Shown here in pieces: positions 34,194 to 43,585 of a stretch of 64,000 bases of DNA. Location: the NCBI RefSeq assembly GCF_000241955.1, contig NC_016819.1:51488-115487 (forward strand). Reading direction: 5' to 3'. How positions within the stretch are numbered: position 1 is the stretch's first letter; the number at the start of each line of letters is the position of its first letter. The notes under the pieces are model-generated. The model saw only the letters and a program-made list of their open reading frames with translations, did not search any database and was not told the DNA's origin. Source of the DNA: Rahnella aquatilis CIP 78.65 = ATCC 33071. Lineage in GTDB: Bacteria > Pseudomonadota > Gammaproteobacteria > Enterobacterales > Enterobacteriaceae. A program made the translations under genes and the position numbers.

Positions 34194-35132
34194 TCAGCGG
34201 ATAGCAGATAATTTTTTCGCAATTAACTGACGAATTTTATTTAGCATCCACAGGGTTGCAGCATCACTGTCACGATTGCGATGCCACAACAGGGCGAGTT
34301 CAAAGGGTGGCATATGTACCGGCACAGAGTCTGACTGGAAACCATACTGCCGGCACCAGTCATCTACCAGCATCATGGGGACCGTGGCGAACAAGGGCAT
34401 CTGACTGAGCATGAGCGGCAATGTGGAAAAGTGGCTGGAAACATAGCGTACCCGCCGTGATACCCCTGCTTTTTCCAGGCTACTGTCCATCGCACTCTGA
34501 CTGGCCCCCCGGTAGGAAATCAGCAAGTGTTCATGATGAACGAATTGCGCAACCGTCAGCGGTTTGGTTATGTCGATTTGTCCGGGGTCCCAGAGCGTTT
34601 TAAATCCGGCACTAGTGAGCTTTTCCCGCCGCAAATCACGTGATGTTTCCTGCCCAACAGTGATGGATAAATCGACCTTATTTTGCTCAAGCGCACTCAC
34701 CACCTTCCACGGATCAGTGGCCACTGCATTGATCGAAACCTGTGGGGCTTCGCGCATAATCCCGGCCAGCAGATCCGGCATCAGCCAGTGCTCAATCCAG
34801 TCGCTCATACCGATATGGAAGGTTAACTTATCCTTTTCCGGATTAAAGCGGGGTGGATTGAGAACCACGGCCTGTAATTGTGCCATCAGGGGCGTCAGCG
34901 CTTGTATCAGCTCGCAGGTCCTTGGCGTAGGCATCATGCCCTGAGTCGTTCTCACAAATAACGCTTCGTTAAACATGCTGCGCAACCGCTTGAGGGCCGC
35001 ACTCACTGCGGGTTGTCCAAGGTGCAGCCTTTGTGCAGCCTGGGTGACGTTGCGCTCTTCATACATCACGATGAGCACCACGAGTAAATTAAGATCTATG
35101 CGACTAAAATCATTTGGATTAATGAGGGTCAT
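34194..35132 (-). CDS. LysR-family transcriptional regulator
   Basis: A 312-residue LysR protein. The helix-turn-helix is IDLNLLVVLIVMYEERNVTQAAQRLHLGQPAVSAALKRLRSMFNEALFVRTTQGMMPT. The effector domain begins DKLTFHIGMSDWIEHWLMPDLL, as in the NodD/LeuO-like group. The frame runs 51 codons further upstream into the divergent gene, so the start at MTLINPNDFSR (35132) is preferred. It is divergent from the MBL hydrolase-amidase pair and probably controls it. Confidence 0.86.
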   Translation of the reverse strand: MTLINPNDFSRIDLNLLVVLIVMYEERNVTQAAQRLHLGQPAVSAALKRLRSMFNEALFVRTTQGMMPTPRTCELIQALTPLMAQLQAVVLNPPRFNPEKDKLTFHIGMSDWIEHWLMPDLLAGIMREAPQVSINAVATDPWKVVSALEQNKVDLSITVGQETSRDLRREKLTSAGFKTLWDPGQIDITKPLTVAQFVHHEHLLISYRGASQSAMDSSLEKAGVSRRVRYVSSHFSTLPLMLSQMPLFATVPMMLVDDWCRQYGFQSDSVPVHMPPFELALLWHRNRDSDAATLWMLNKIRQLIAKKLSAIR

Positions 35133-35237
35133 TATTTTAATCAATTTAATTAATGCATAAAGCGTGAGTATAGTTCTCTCATTCTGAGCGGACAAGCCGC
35201 CAGGCATTCGCGGCGATGTAATGAAGTGGAGGAATAA

Positions 35238-36074
35238 ATGAGAATAACCGTAGGGCAATGTCAGGTTGAGAAAATAACGGAACAAACAACTTCCTTTCCC
35301 CTGAGGCAGCTATTTCCCGACCATATCGATGAGATGATAAATTATCCTGAAGATGCTGCGGTCGGGCTTTCCATTCATAGCTGGCTGGTGAAAACCCCGA
35401 AAGATATCATCCTGATAGATACGGCGACGGGAAATGGCAGGAACAGAGGGGGTATCCCTTTATTTGACCATCTTAACAGCGATTATCTTGAACGTCTGAA
35501 ACAGACCGGGATCGCTGCGGAACAGGTCTCGTTAGTGTTAATGACGCATATCCATACCGATCACGTTGGCTGGAATACGCATTGGAATGAAGGCGAGTGG
35601 CAGCCCCTTTTTCCACATGCACGTTATGTTTGTTCGGCCCGGGAGCTCGCGAAGTGTCAGGCCGATCCTGGCAGGCAGGAGCTGTATCGCGACAGCATTC
35701 TGCCGCTGATAAAAAGCGGCCAGCTGGATGCTATCGACATTGAACAGTCGCCGTTATTTTCCGGCGTCTTGCGCTATATGCCAACGCCCGGTCACAGTGA
35801 TGACCATGGCTCTTTACTCCTGGTCTCAGACCAACAGCACGCCATATTTACCGGGGATCTGATGCACCATGAAGTGCAGTTTGAACATCCGCATTGGAAT
35901 TCGGTTTTCTGCGAAAACAAACCGCAGGCATCCCTTTCACGTCGTAAAGCAATCGACTGGGCATTAGAGCATCAGGCAATCTGGTTCAGTTCGCACTTTG
36001 CAGGTGCTTCTTTCGGCAGGGTCAGGTATGACGGCAATCAGCGTTATCAGTGGCAAACGCCGGAGGAAGAATAA
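35238..36074 (+). CDS. MBL-fold metallohydrolase
   Basis: A 278-residue metallo-beta-lactamase-fold enzyme. The zinc motif LMTHIHTDHVGWN (HxHxDH) is followed by TPGHSDDHGSLLL and the bridging Asp in FTGDLMHHEVQ, with a C-terminal SSHFAG histidine. This pattern covers lactonases (including AHL lactonases) and aryl-ester hydrolases. There is no signal peptide. Its stop overlaps the amidase start by one base, so both enzymes should act in one pathway. The substrate is not deducible. Confidence 0.85.
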   Translation: MRITVGQCQVEKITEQTTSFPLRQLFPDHIDEMINYPEDAAVGLSIHSWLVKTPKDIILIDTATGNGRNRGGIPLFDHLNSDYLERLKQTGIAAEQVSLVLMTHIHTDHVGWNTHWNEGEWQPLFPHARYVCSARELAKCQADPGRQELYRDSILPLIKSGQLDAIDIEQSPLFSGVLRYMPTPGHSDDHGSLLLVSDQQHAIFTGDLMHHEVQFEHPHWNSVFCENKPQASLSRRKAIDWALEHQAIWFSSHFAGASFGRVRYDGNQRYQWQTPEEE

Positions 36075-37417
36075 TGTTCCAACAAGAGGATTATGCAAAA
36101 GCATCCGTCACTGAATTACTGCAAAAATTGCAGAATGGTGAGACCCGTGCAGCGGCATTGACGGAGTTTGCACTGGCGATTATTGCTGAGCGCGAGCCCG
36201 CCCTGAATGCCATTACCTGGCTCTATGCTGATGAGGCAAAACAGGCTGCCATCGCGAGCGATGAAAAACGGCGGCGCGGCCATCCCTGCGGCAGGCTGGA
36301 AGGTATCCCTCTGCTGGTTAAAGACAATATTGATGTTGCAGGATGGCCGACAACGGCGGGATCAAAAGCGCTGCTGGGGATTATTGCAGACCATGATGCG
36401 CCGCTGGTGAAACGTCTGCGTGAAGAAGGGGCAATCCTGTTGGGTAAAACGGCCATGCATGAACTGGCGGCTGGCATTACGGGCGCCTCATCACTGAGCG
36501 GTTATACCCATAACGCATACCGACCGGGCTATAACCCTGGCGGCTCAAGCAGTGGTTCCGCGGTCGCAGTCGCAGCTGGTTATGTTCCCTTTGCTGTCGG
36601 TACGGATACAGCAGGGTCGGTGCGAATTCCTGCCGCTTTTAATCTGCTTTATGGCCTGCGGCCGACCCGGGGCAGCGTTCCGATGGCAGGCATTGTGCCG
36701 TTGTCTCCAACACAGGATATTGCAGGCCCGCTGGTACGCCATGCTAAAGATTTGCGGTGGGTGACTGAAATCATGACGGGTAAAAGTTTCCCATCCCGGG
36801 GGGAAACATTACGTATTGGCTGGCTTGACAGTGCTTTTAACGATATCAGCGACACGAGCAGAAATAAAATGCGGGCCGCGGTGCAGAATATCGGTGCCGA
36901 AGTCGTAACGGTCGGTGTTACCTCTTTAGATTCGCTCGCTGAGGCGGCCAATATTATCGCTTTCGAGTTTGCGGAGTCATTAAACGCATTTTTGAGTGCC
37001 AGACCGCAGGCCAGTTTTACATCGCTTCAGGAAATCGTGGCCGCCAATATTCACCATCCGCAACTTGACGCCGTATTCAGGGCGCGTGCAGAGCACGCCG
37101 GGACAAATAGCCCTGAATATCGTGGTGTACAGCAGCGGCAACGTGATTTCTATAATTTACTGAAAGCCTTGTTTGCCGGCCACGATATCAATCTTCTCGC
37201 CTATCCGGTCATGCGTCATCCGCCGGTCAAACACGGAGAAATTCAAACGGGCAGCAACGCCTTGCTTGCAGCGACCAGCGGGACACCTGCGCTGACTTTT
37301 CCGGTGGGGTTTGACGACCAAGGCTTTCCGCTTGGACTGGAGCTTCTCGCCTTACGCGACAGAGAGGATTTGCTGCTAAATGTCTGCCTGAAGTCGCTAA
37401 ACGGCCCGGCCGGTTAG
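36074..37417 (+). CDS. Amidase-signature-family hydrolase
   Basis: A 447-residue amidase-signature enzyme. The Ser-cisSer-Lys triad is visible: Lys in GIPLLVKDNIDVAG, cis-Ser in NPGGSSSGSAVAVAAG, and nucleophilic Ser in GTDTAGSVRIPAAF. It cleaves amide bonds of small molecules in the cytoplasm. ATG 36074 overlaps the preceding stop (TAATG) and follows GGAGGAAGA, which decides the start. It is co-transcribed with the MBL hydrolase, perhaps opening a ring or lactone first and releasing ammonia second (inference). Confidence 0.88.
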   Translation: MFQQEDYAKASVTELLQKLQNGETRAAALTEFALAIIAEREPALNAITWLYADEAKQAAIASDEKRRRGHPCGRLEGIPLLVKDNIDVAGWPTTAGSKALLGIIADHDAPLVKRLREEGAILLGKTAMHELAAGITGASSLSGYTHNAYRPGYNPGGSSSGSAVAVAAGYVPFAVGTDTAGSVRIPAAFNLLYGLRPTRGSVPMAGIVPLSPTQDIAGPLVRHAKDLRWVTEIMTGKSFPSRGETLRIGWLDSAFNDISDTSRNKMRAAVQNIGAEVVTVGVTSLDSLAEAANIIAFEFAESLNAFLSARPQASFTSLQEIVAANIHHPQLDAVFRARAEHAGTNSPEYRGVQQRQRDFYNLLKALFAGHDINLLAYPVMRHPPVKHGEIQTGSNALLAATSGTPALTFPVGFDDQGFPLGLELLALRDREDLLLNVCLKSLNGPAG

Positions 37418-37709
37418 CTCAGTGAGCCGGACTGTACAATTTCTGATACACCCCCCACTTTGGCGCGGGAAAAGTGCAAAGTAGCGATGAAACACTTATG
37501 AGCGGCTGAGCCGTTTTATTCGGTTTGGCTGCCTGCTCCGTGCCAAAAGCGGAAGTCGCAACCATTATAGTTAATGCGACTGGCTGACAGGCACGGTTGA
37601 GGATCCTCATTGGAGGTAAAAAATTTGGATATGGAACCGTGGCGTGACTTTCATCTGCCAGCAGCTCCCCCTCCCCCCTGACCTTGCCGGGCCCTACTTT
37701 ACGAAATCA

Positions 37710-38333
37710 TCAGTAAAGTGTGGTTTTTAATCGCCCGGGCAAGGCCTCGTCGTAAGCCAAACCATCAATTTCTGACTGCGAAATCATACTCAGGATACTG
37801 CCTGTGCTGGGAAGAGTCTGGCGCTCAATTTGTGTGGCAGGATCCCAAAGTTTTGAACGAATAATTGCCCTGCTGCACTGAAAGAAAACGCTGTTCACTG
37901 AAATGCGCAACACCGTTTTAGGGGGATGATTATTGATTGAGAATTTAGCAAGCAAAGCCGGGTCTTTACGGATTTCAGCTGTCCCGGTTATACGCAATGT
38001 TTCGCCAATGCCGGGGATTAAAAAGAGAAGCGCAACCCGGTTGTCATTTAAAATATTGCGCAGACTATCGATACGGTTATTCCCCCGGCGGTCGGGCAAA
38101 AGTATCGTTTTAGCGTCCTCAATGTGAATGAAGCCTGCTGGATCGCCTCTTGGCGATACGTCCAGCCCCTCCGGTCCCGATGTTGCAAGCGCCACAAATG
38201 GCGAGGCCTCAATAAAAGGCCGGTAAGCAGGATGAATATGGTCAGTCACCTTCGTTAAAGAAGGTTTAGCTATCGCGCCGTAAAGTTGCTCAAGCTCATC
38301 ACTGTCAGTAATCAGCATGTTTTCGTCAGCCAT
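37710..38333 (-). CDS. Pyridoxamine 5'-phosphate oxidase-like flavoprotein (MSMEG_1061-type)
   Basis: A 207-residue protein with the split-barrel FMN-binding fold of the PNPOx-like family: FVALATSGPEGLDVSPRGDPAGFIHIEDAKTILLPDRRGNNRIDSLRNILND and VALLFLIPGIGETLRITGTAEIRKDP. Such proteins bind FMN or F420-like cofactors and have no proven single function. Start at MADENMLI (38333), with GAGGG ten bases ahead. It is divergent from the hydrolase at 38604. Confidence 0.83.
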   Translation of the reverse strand: MADENMLITDSDELEQLYGAIAKPSLTKVTDHIHPAYRPFIEASPFVALATSGPEGLDVSPRGDPAGFIHIEDAKTILLPDRRGNNRIDSLRNILNDNRVALLFLIPGIGETLRITGTAEIRKDPALLAKFSINNHPPKTVLRISVNSVFFQCSRAIIRSKLWDPATQIERQTLPSTGSILSMISQSEIDGLAYDEALPGRLKTTLY

Positions 38334-38603
38334 CTTATTACCCTCTATTGATTTCAAAACAGTATGCACGCTGAGATGTTATCGCTGATGCTTTTTAGAT
38401 GTCTATTTTCATAGCCTGAATACGTAGTGACGTTCCAAAAATCTTGGAAGATATTGCAGATGAATGGCTGCGTAAGCATTAACCCGCGCAGGCAATTCCG
38501 GTCATTTATCGCTAAACACCCCAATTAAACAAGTAAATACTTGTTTAATTGGCAATGGATCGGATAGGTTAGTTATCCACTCACTTCACTACAGGGCGAA
38601 AAC

Positions 38604-39392
38604 ATGCCTATTTTGCATACAGAGCATGGCGATATCGATTATCAGGATATCGGTACGGGGGACACAACGCTCTTCCTGATGCCGGGCTGGTGCCAGCCAA
38701 AAACCGTCTTCAATGACTTCTCTGAGCTGGCCGCCGTTTTCTTCCGTGTTGTCATTATTGACTGGCGTGGTCATGGAAAATCATCGACCGATGGTCAGGA
38801 TTTTGACGGTGCGGCGTTATTAACAGACGCGTTGACCCTCATTGAACATCTCGGCCTGTCCCGCGTAGTACCGGTCTCCGTTGCCCATGCCAGTTGGATA
38901 GCTGTAGATTTGGTGGAAAGTTTAAAAGAACGTGTGCCTGCAGTGATATTCCTTGATTGGATCATGAATCAGCCTGCGGCGGCGTTTTTCACTTCAATCA
39001 AAGAAATGCAGCATGAAGATCGCTGGCAATATGCGCGGGATCATCTTTACGAATTTTGGCTGGCAGGAAGCGACTCCCCCATCATGAACCACCATCTGAA
39101 AACCGAAATGGCTGGCTCAAGCTACCAGCTTTGGCGACTTGCAGGTCAGGTGATCGCCGATGCCTACCATAAATACGGTTCACCGCTGCAACGCCTCGAA
39201 AAACTCAAAAACCCACCGAAGGCTACCCATATCTATTCCCTCGACAGAAACGACGAATACCTTGCTTTACAGCAGCGTTTCGCTACAACGCATGATTTCT
39301 TTAAGGTGAAACGTTTGGAGAATGCCAGAACTCATCTGGCCGTGCTTGAAAGGCCGGGGGATGTATTGGCGGGAATTATGGCATCGATATAA
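38604..39392 (+). CDS. Hod/AqdC-like cofactor-free ring-cleaving dioxygenase homologue
   Basis: A 262-residue alpha/beta-hydrolase-fold protein resembling 1H-3-hydroxy-4-oxoquinaldine 2,4-dioxygenase (Hod): LFLMPGWCQPKTVFND, FFRVVIIDWRGHGKSS, FLDWIMN and the region WLAGSDSPIMNHHLKTEMAG with IADAYHKYGSPLQ. Hod-type enzymes cleave 3-hydroxy-4(1H)-quinolones, including the Pseudomonas signal PQS, with O2 and no cofactor, releasing CO. The His-Asp dyad (His244, Asp118) and Trp152 are kept. The nucleophile-elbow Ser is Ala94 (SVAHASW) and the Hod His38 position is Lys33, so the substrate may differ. It stands alone; a strong hairpin follows. Confidence 0.8.
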   Translation: MPILHTEHGDIDYQDIGTGDTTLFLMPGWCQPKTVFNDFSELAAVFFRVVIIDWRGHGKSSTDGQDFDGAALLTDALTLIEHLGLSRVVPVSVAHASWIAVDLVESLKERVPAVIFLDWIMNQPAAAFFTSIKEMQHEDRWQYARDHLYEFWLAGSDSPIMNHHLKTEMAGSSYQLWRLAGQVIADAYHKYGSPLQRLEKLKNPPKATHIYSLDRNDEYLALQQRFATTHDFFKVKRLENARTHLAVLERPGDVLAGIMASI

Positions 39393-39419
39393 ATCATTAA
39401 TCGTTTTTCACAACACATT

Positions 39420-39445
39420 GATGCTTCGGCGCCGACCGAAGCATC
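39420..39445 (+). terminator. Hairpin after the Hod-like gene
   Basis: GATGCTTCGG-CGCCGA-CCGAAGCATC is a perfect 10-bp stem 27 bp past the stop. It lacks a strong T-run. Confidence 0.6.
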
Positions 39446-39561
39446 AGGCTTCTGTCGGCAATAAACTGACTGGAAATTAACGACGGAGCAGACTAATGAT
39501 TGCAGTGCTTTTTGAGGCAAAGTGCAATGTATCGCCTGTTCGGTTTGAACTTAACCTGATC

Positions 39562-39792
39562 TCACATCCTTTCTCTGCAAGCGCGCTCTGCATCAACCAT
39601 CGCTTTCCATTGCTGAACGGATGATCTGGCCTGCATTCTGGTATACCACTCACGCAATGCATGGCACTCTACCGGTACGGGAAGTTTCACTAATGCGGCA
39701 AAAATCATCCCTCCGATCACTGCGATATCGGTCCCTCTATTGGCAACCGCGTTGTCATAATGAGTCGGGGTGCGATTATTGACGCAGGCAGC
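39562..39792 (-). pseudogene. 3' fragment of a glutathione S-transferase gene
   Basis: The reverse strand encodes RGTDIAVIGGMIFAALVKLP then VPVECHALREWYTRMQARSS and VQQWKAMVDA before a stop at 39562. This is the last helix bundle of a GST (AD/TDIAVIGG...REWYxRMQARPS). No thioredoxin-like domain or start codon precedes it; upstream codons are unrelated. It marks the left edge of the nif region. The upper boundary is approximate. Confidence 0.75.
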
Positions 39793-39806
39793 ACGCCTGC
39801 GGGTAA

Positions 39807-39822
39807 TGTCAGTGTAACGACA
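39807..39822 (+). promoter_or_regulatory. NifA binding site (UAS) of nifJ
   Basis: TGTCAGTGTAACGACA fits TGT-N10-ACA exactly and lies about 107 bp before the -24 element of nifJ. Confidence 0.75.
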
Positions 39823-39928
39823 AGTTGCTCACAAATGTGTGCTGAAACATTCAATGGCGACAACCCCCTATTGAGAGCCCACCCTAACTATTCCTTTTAA
39901 TTCAATATATTAATACAACCCTTCTGTC

Positions 39929-39945
39929 TGGCATGTCCCATGCTT
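39929..39945 (+). promoter_or_regulatory. Sigma-54 promoter of nifJ
   Basis: TGGCATGTCCCATGCTT has GG and GC ten bases apart, as in the -24/-12 consensus TGGCAC-N5-TTGCW. It is 51 bp before the nifJ ATG. Confidence 0.8.
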
Positions 39946-39995
39946 GTTCCTTTCTCAAACCTTGTATTGAGCAACATTGAGCGGGAGAGTGAATC

Positions 39996-42900
39996 ATGCC
40001 GGGAAAAATGAAAACCATGGACGGGAATACGGCGGCAGCCTATGTGTCTTATGCCTTCACGGATGTTACCGCGATTTATCCGATTACACCGTCGACACCG
40101 ATGGCAGAAAGTGTTGATGAATGGGCCGCACAGGGTAAAAAAAACCTGTTCGGTCAGACGGTGAAAATCATGGAGATGCAGTCTGAATCTGGCGCCGCCG
40201 GGGCGATACACGGTGCCTTGCAGGCTGGTGCGCTGGCGACCACTTATACCGCTTCGCAAGGGTTGTTGTTAATGACACCCAACATGTACAAAATTGCCGG
40301 TGAACTCCTGCCCGCAGTTTTTCATGTCAGTGCCCGAGCTCTGGCAACCAACTCGTTAAATATCTTCGGGGATCATCAGGATGTTATGGCTGTTCGCCAG
40401 ACCGGTTGTGCCATGCTGGCAGAAAGCAGCGTTCAGCAAGTGATGGATCTTGCGGCGGTGGCACATCTGACCGCCATTAAAGGGCGCATCCCGTTTATCA
40501 ACTTCTTTGATGGTTTTCGTACCTCTCACGAAATTCAGAAAATCGAAGTTCTCGATTATGAAGATTTGGGCGCATTGCTGGACCGGGATGCCGTGGCGCG
40601 TTTTCGCCAGAATGCGTTACATCCGGACCATCCCGTTGTACGCGGTACGGCGCAAAACCCGGATATTTATTTCCAGGAGCGTGAAGCGTCGAATAAATTC
40701 TATATGGCTCTGCCGGAAATGGTGGAGTCATACATGGCCAAAATCAGCGCACTCACCGGTCGCGAGTACCACCTGTTCAACTATTACGGTGCGCCGGATG
40801 CTGGCCGGATGATTATCGCGATGGGGTCGGTGTGCGAAACCATTCAGGAAACGGTGGATTATCTCAATGCCCGCGGTGAGAAAGTCGGCGTGCTGACCGT
40901 GCACCTTTACCGGCCTTTTTCCCTGAAGCATTTCTTCAAATACATTCCGAAGAGTGTCAGTAATATTGCCGTTCTCGACCGGACGAAAGAGCCCGGTTCA
41001 CTGGCGGAACCCCTGTACCTCGACGTGAAAAGTGCGTTTTATAACAGCGACTGGCGCCCGGTGATTGTCGGTGGCCGCTACGCGCTGGGCGGAAAAGATA
41101 TTCTGCCTTCCCATATTATTTCGATCTTCGATAATCTGGCTGCTGAACGCCCGCGCGATGGCTTTACGGTGGGGATAAACGACGATGTCACCTTTACCTC
41201 ATTGCCCCTCTCAGACCGTGATATTGATACCTCATCCAGCGGAACGACCGCCTGTAAATTCTGGGGACTGGGTTCAGACGGGACCGTCGGAGCCAATAAA
41301 AGTGCCATCAAAATTATCGGCGACAAAACCGATATGTATGCGCAGGCCTATTTTGCTTATGACTCTAAAAAGTCCGGCGGCGTCACGATGTCGCATCTGC
41401 GCTTTGGTCATAACCCGATCAGGTCCCCGTATTTAATCGATAAAGCTGATTTTATTTCGTGCTCACAACAATCCTACGTTAACAAATATCACCTGCTGGC
41501 AGGGCTGAAACCGGGCGGAACCTTCCTGCTCAACTGTAGCTGGGATGTCGCGGAGCTGGACGAGAAACTGCCCGTCGCCATGAAGCGCTATATCGCAGCA
41601 AACGATATTCAATTTTATATCGTCAATGCCGTCGGAATAGCCCAAAAACTGGGGCTGGGCGGGCGCTTTAACATGATCATGCAATCGGCTTTCTTCAAAC
41701 TGGCAGACATCATTCCCCTGACGCGCGCCGTGGAATACCTGAAACACAGTATTGAGCATGCTTACGGAAATAAAGGCCAAAAGATTGTTGATATGAACAA
41801 TCTTGCGGTGGACAGCGGCATTGAATCAGTGGTGAAAATCAGCGTACCGCAGGCGTGGAAGCATCTTGAGGACAAAGTCGTGTCCCCCAAAAAGCTGCCT
41901 GCATTTATTAAAGATATTCTGATCCCGATGAATCGCCAGGAAGGGGATTCGTTGCCGGTCAGCATTTTTGACGGCATCGAGGATGGCACCTTCCCGTCCG
42001 GCACCTCAGCATATGAAAAACGCGGGGTGGCGATTAACGTGCCTGTGTGGCAGACGGACAAATGTACCCAATGTAACCAATGTGCCTTTATCTGCCCGCA
42101 CGCCGCTATCCGCCCTGTCCTGATTTCTGAAGAAGAGAGGCAAAATGCACCGGCAGGGTTCAGCGCCAAACGGGCCAGCGGAACAGAAGATGCCTGGTAC
42201 CGCCTCGCCGTTTCTCCGCTCGATTGCTCCGGTTGCGGTAACTGTGCAGATGTCTGCCCGGTCAAAGGCAAGGCGCTGTCGATGCAACCGCTGGAATCGC
42301 AGGAACACGAAATTGAGCTGTGGGAACATGCGCTCAGCCTGACACCCAAAGCCAATCCGCAAAATAAATTCACCGTGAAAGGCAGCCAGTTTGAACAGCC
42401 CCTGCTGGAGTTCTCCGGCGCCTGCGGGGGTTGCGGTGAAACACCTTACGCCAAACTGGTGACTCAGTTATTTGGCGACAGAATGATGATTGCCAATGCG
42501 ACCGGATGTTCATCGATCTGGGGCGCGAGCGCACCTTCTATTCCTTATACCACTAACCACAAAGGGCAAGGGCCGACCTGGGCCAACTCACTTTTTGAAG
42601 ATAACGCCGAGTTTGGCCTTGGCATGCTGCTGGGTGTGGATGCGATTCGCGATACCCTCGCCACACAGGTTAAAGCGGCGCTCGACAACGCGCCGGATGT
42701 GCCACTGGATGCAGAACTGTCAGCCTGTCTGAGTGACTGGCTGGCAAATAAAGATCAGGGCGAAGGCACCCGTGAGCGGGCGGAAAAAGTGGTGACACTT
42801 CTGGCTTCGCAGACGCCAGGGAAAAACCCGCACACCGACAGTATCTATGCCCACCGCGATTATCTGGCGAAGCGTTCTCACTGGATATTTGGCGGTGACG

Positions 42901-43520
42901 GCTGGGCCTACGATATCGGCTTCGGAGGGTTGGATCATGTGCTGGCATCGGGTAAGGACGTCAACGTTCTGGTGTTTGATACCGAGGTCTATTCCAACAC
43001 GGGCGGTCAGTCGTCTAAATCGACGCCAGCGGCAGCCATTGCGCAATTTGCTGCAAGCGGCAAGAAAACCCGAAAGAAAGATCTGGGCATGATGGCGATG
43101 AGTTACGGCTATGTGTATGTCGCTCAAATCGCAATGGGGGCCGACAAAAATCAGACATTGCGGGCGATTGCCGAAGCCGAGGCGTATCCGGGACCTTCAC
43201 TCATTATCGCTTACGCCGCCTGTATCAACCACGGTTTGCGTATCGGTATGGGATGCAGTCAGCGTGAAGCCAGGCGCGCTGTCGAGGCAGGATATTGGGC
43301 TAATTACCGTTATCACCCGGAACTGAAAGAGGCCGGTAAAAATCCGTTCATTCTCGATTCAGAGGAACCTGAAGAGGATTTCCAGGCGTTTCTGGCAGGC
43401 GAAGTGCGCTACTCGTCATTGAAAAAGCTGTATCCGGAATTTGCCGAGTTTCTGTTTAAAAAGACCGAAGACGATGCACGCGAAAGACTTGAAGGCTATA
43501 AAAAACTCGCGTCATCCTGA
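39996..43520 (+). CDS. nifJ: Pyruvate:flavodoxin oxidoreductase NifJ
   Basis: A 1174-residue single-chain pyruvate:ferredoxin/flavodoxin oxidoreductase. It starts with the pyrimidine-type domain (DGNTAAAYVSYAFTDVTAIYPITPSTPMAE). Two [4Fe-4S] motifs (CTQCNQCAFICPHAAIRP, CSGCGNCADVCPVKGKAL) and the TPP-binding region (CGGCGETPYAKL, GGDGWAYDIGFGGLDHVLASG, VYSNTGGQSSKSTP) follow. It oxidises pyruvate to acetyl-CoA and reduces flavodoxin NifF, the electron donor to NifH. It has its own -24/-12 promoter and UAS. It reads away from the GST fragment toward nifF, whereas in Klebsiella nifJ lies beside nifH. Confidence 0.97.
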   Translation: MPGKMKTMDGNTAAAYVSYAFTDVTAIYPITPSTPMAESVDEWAAQGKKNLFGQTVKIMEMQSESGAAGAIHGALQAGALATTYTASQGLLLMTPNMYKIAGELLPAVFHVSARALATNSLNIFGDHQDVMAVRQTGCAMLAESSVQQVMDLAAVAHLTAIKGRIPFINFFDGFRTSHEIQKIEVLDYEDLGALLDRDAVARFRQNALHPDHPVVRGTAQNPDIYFQEREASNKFYMALPEMVESYMAKISALTGREYHLFNYYGAPDAGRMIIAMGSVCETIQETVDYLNARGEKVGVLTVHLYRPFSLKHFFKYIPKSVSNIAVLDRTKEPGSLAEPLYLDVKSAFYNSDWRPVIVGGRYALGGKDILPSHIISIFDNLAAERPRDGFTVGINDDVTFTSLPLSDRDIDTSSSGTTACKFWGLGSDGTVGANKSAIKIIGDKTDMYAQAYFAYDSKKSGGVTMSHLRFGHNPIRSPYLIDKADFISCSQQSYVNKYHLLAGLKPGGTFLLNCSWDVAELDEKLPVAMKRYIAANDIQFYIVNAVGIAQKLGLGGRFNMIMQSAFFKLADIIPLTRAVEYLKHSIEHAYGNKGQKIVDMNNLAVDSGIESVVKISVPQAWKHLEDKVVSPKKLPAFIKDILIPMNRQEGDSLPVSIFDGIEDGTFPSGTSAYEKRGVAINVPVWQTDKCTQCNQCAFICPHAAIRPVLISEEERQNAPAGFSAKRASGTEDAWYRLAVSPLDCSGCGNCADVCPVKGKALSMQPLESQEHEIELWEHALSLTPKANPQNKFTVKGSQFEQPLLEFSGACGGCGETPYAKLVTQLFGDRMMIANATGCSSIWGASAPSIPYTTNHKGQGPTWANSLFEDNAEFGLGMLLGVDAIRDTLATQVKAALDNAPDVPLDAELSACLSDWLANKDQGEGTRERAEKVVTLLASQTPGKNPHTDSIYAHRDYLAKRSHWIFGGDGWAYDIGFGGLDHVLASGKDVNVLVFDTEVYSNTGGQSSKSTPAAAIAQFAASGKKTRKKDLGMMAMSYGYVYVAQIAMGADKNQTLRAIAEAEAYPGPSLIIAYAACINHGLRIGMGCSQREARRAVEAGYWANYRYHPELKEAGKNPFILDSEEPEEDFQAFLAGEVRYSSLKKLYPEFAEFLFKKTEDDARERLEGYKKLASS

Positions 43521-43585
43521 GAGAAAACGGCGAGTCGTCATGGCACTAATCTTTTAATAAACATGTGATATATCAGGAGATGATT

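Noticed and set aside
37419-37610. 63-codon reverse ORF with a signal-peptide-like start after the amidase
   Set aside because: No RBS (the opposite strand carries the AGGAGG-like sequence) and no recognisable continuation. It could be a decayed lipoprotein start but is not supportable.
43541-43557. TGGCACTAATCTTTTAA as a nifF sigma-54 promoter
   Set aside because: The -24 half is perfect but the -12 GC is TT and no NifA site lies upstream. More likely nifF is read from the nifJ promoter.
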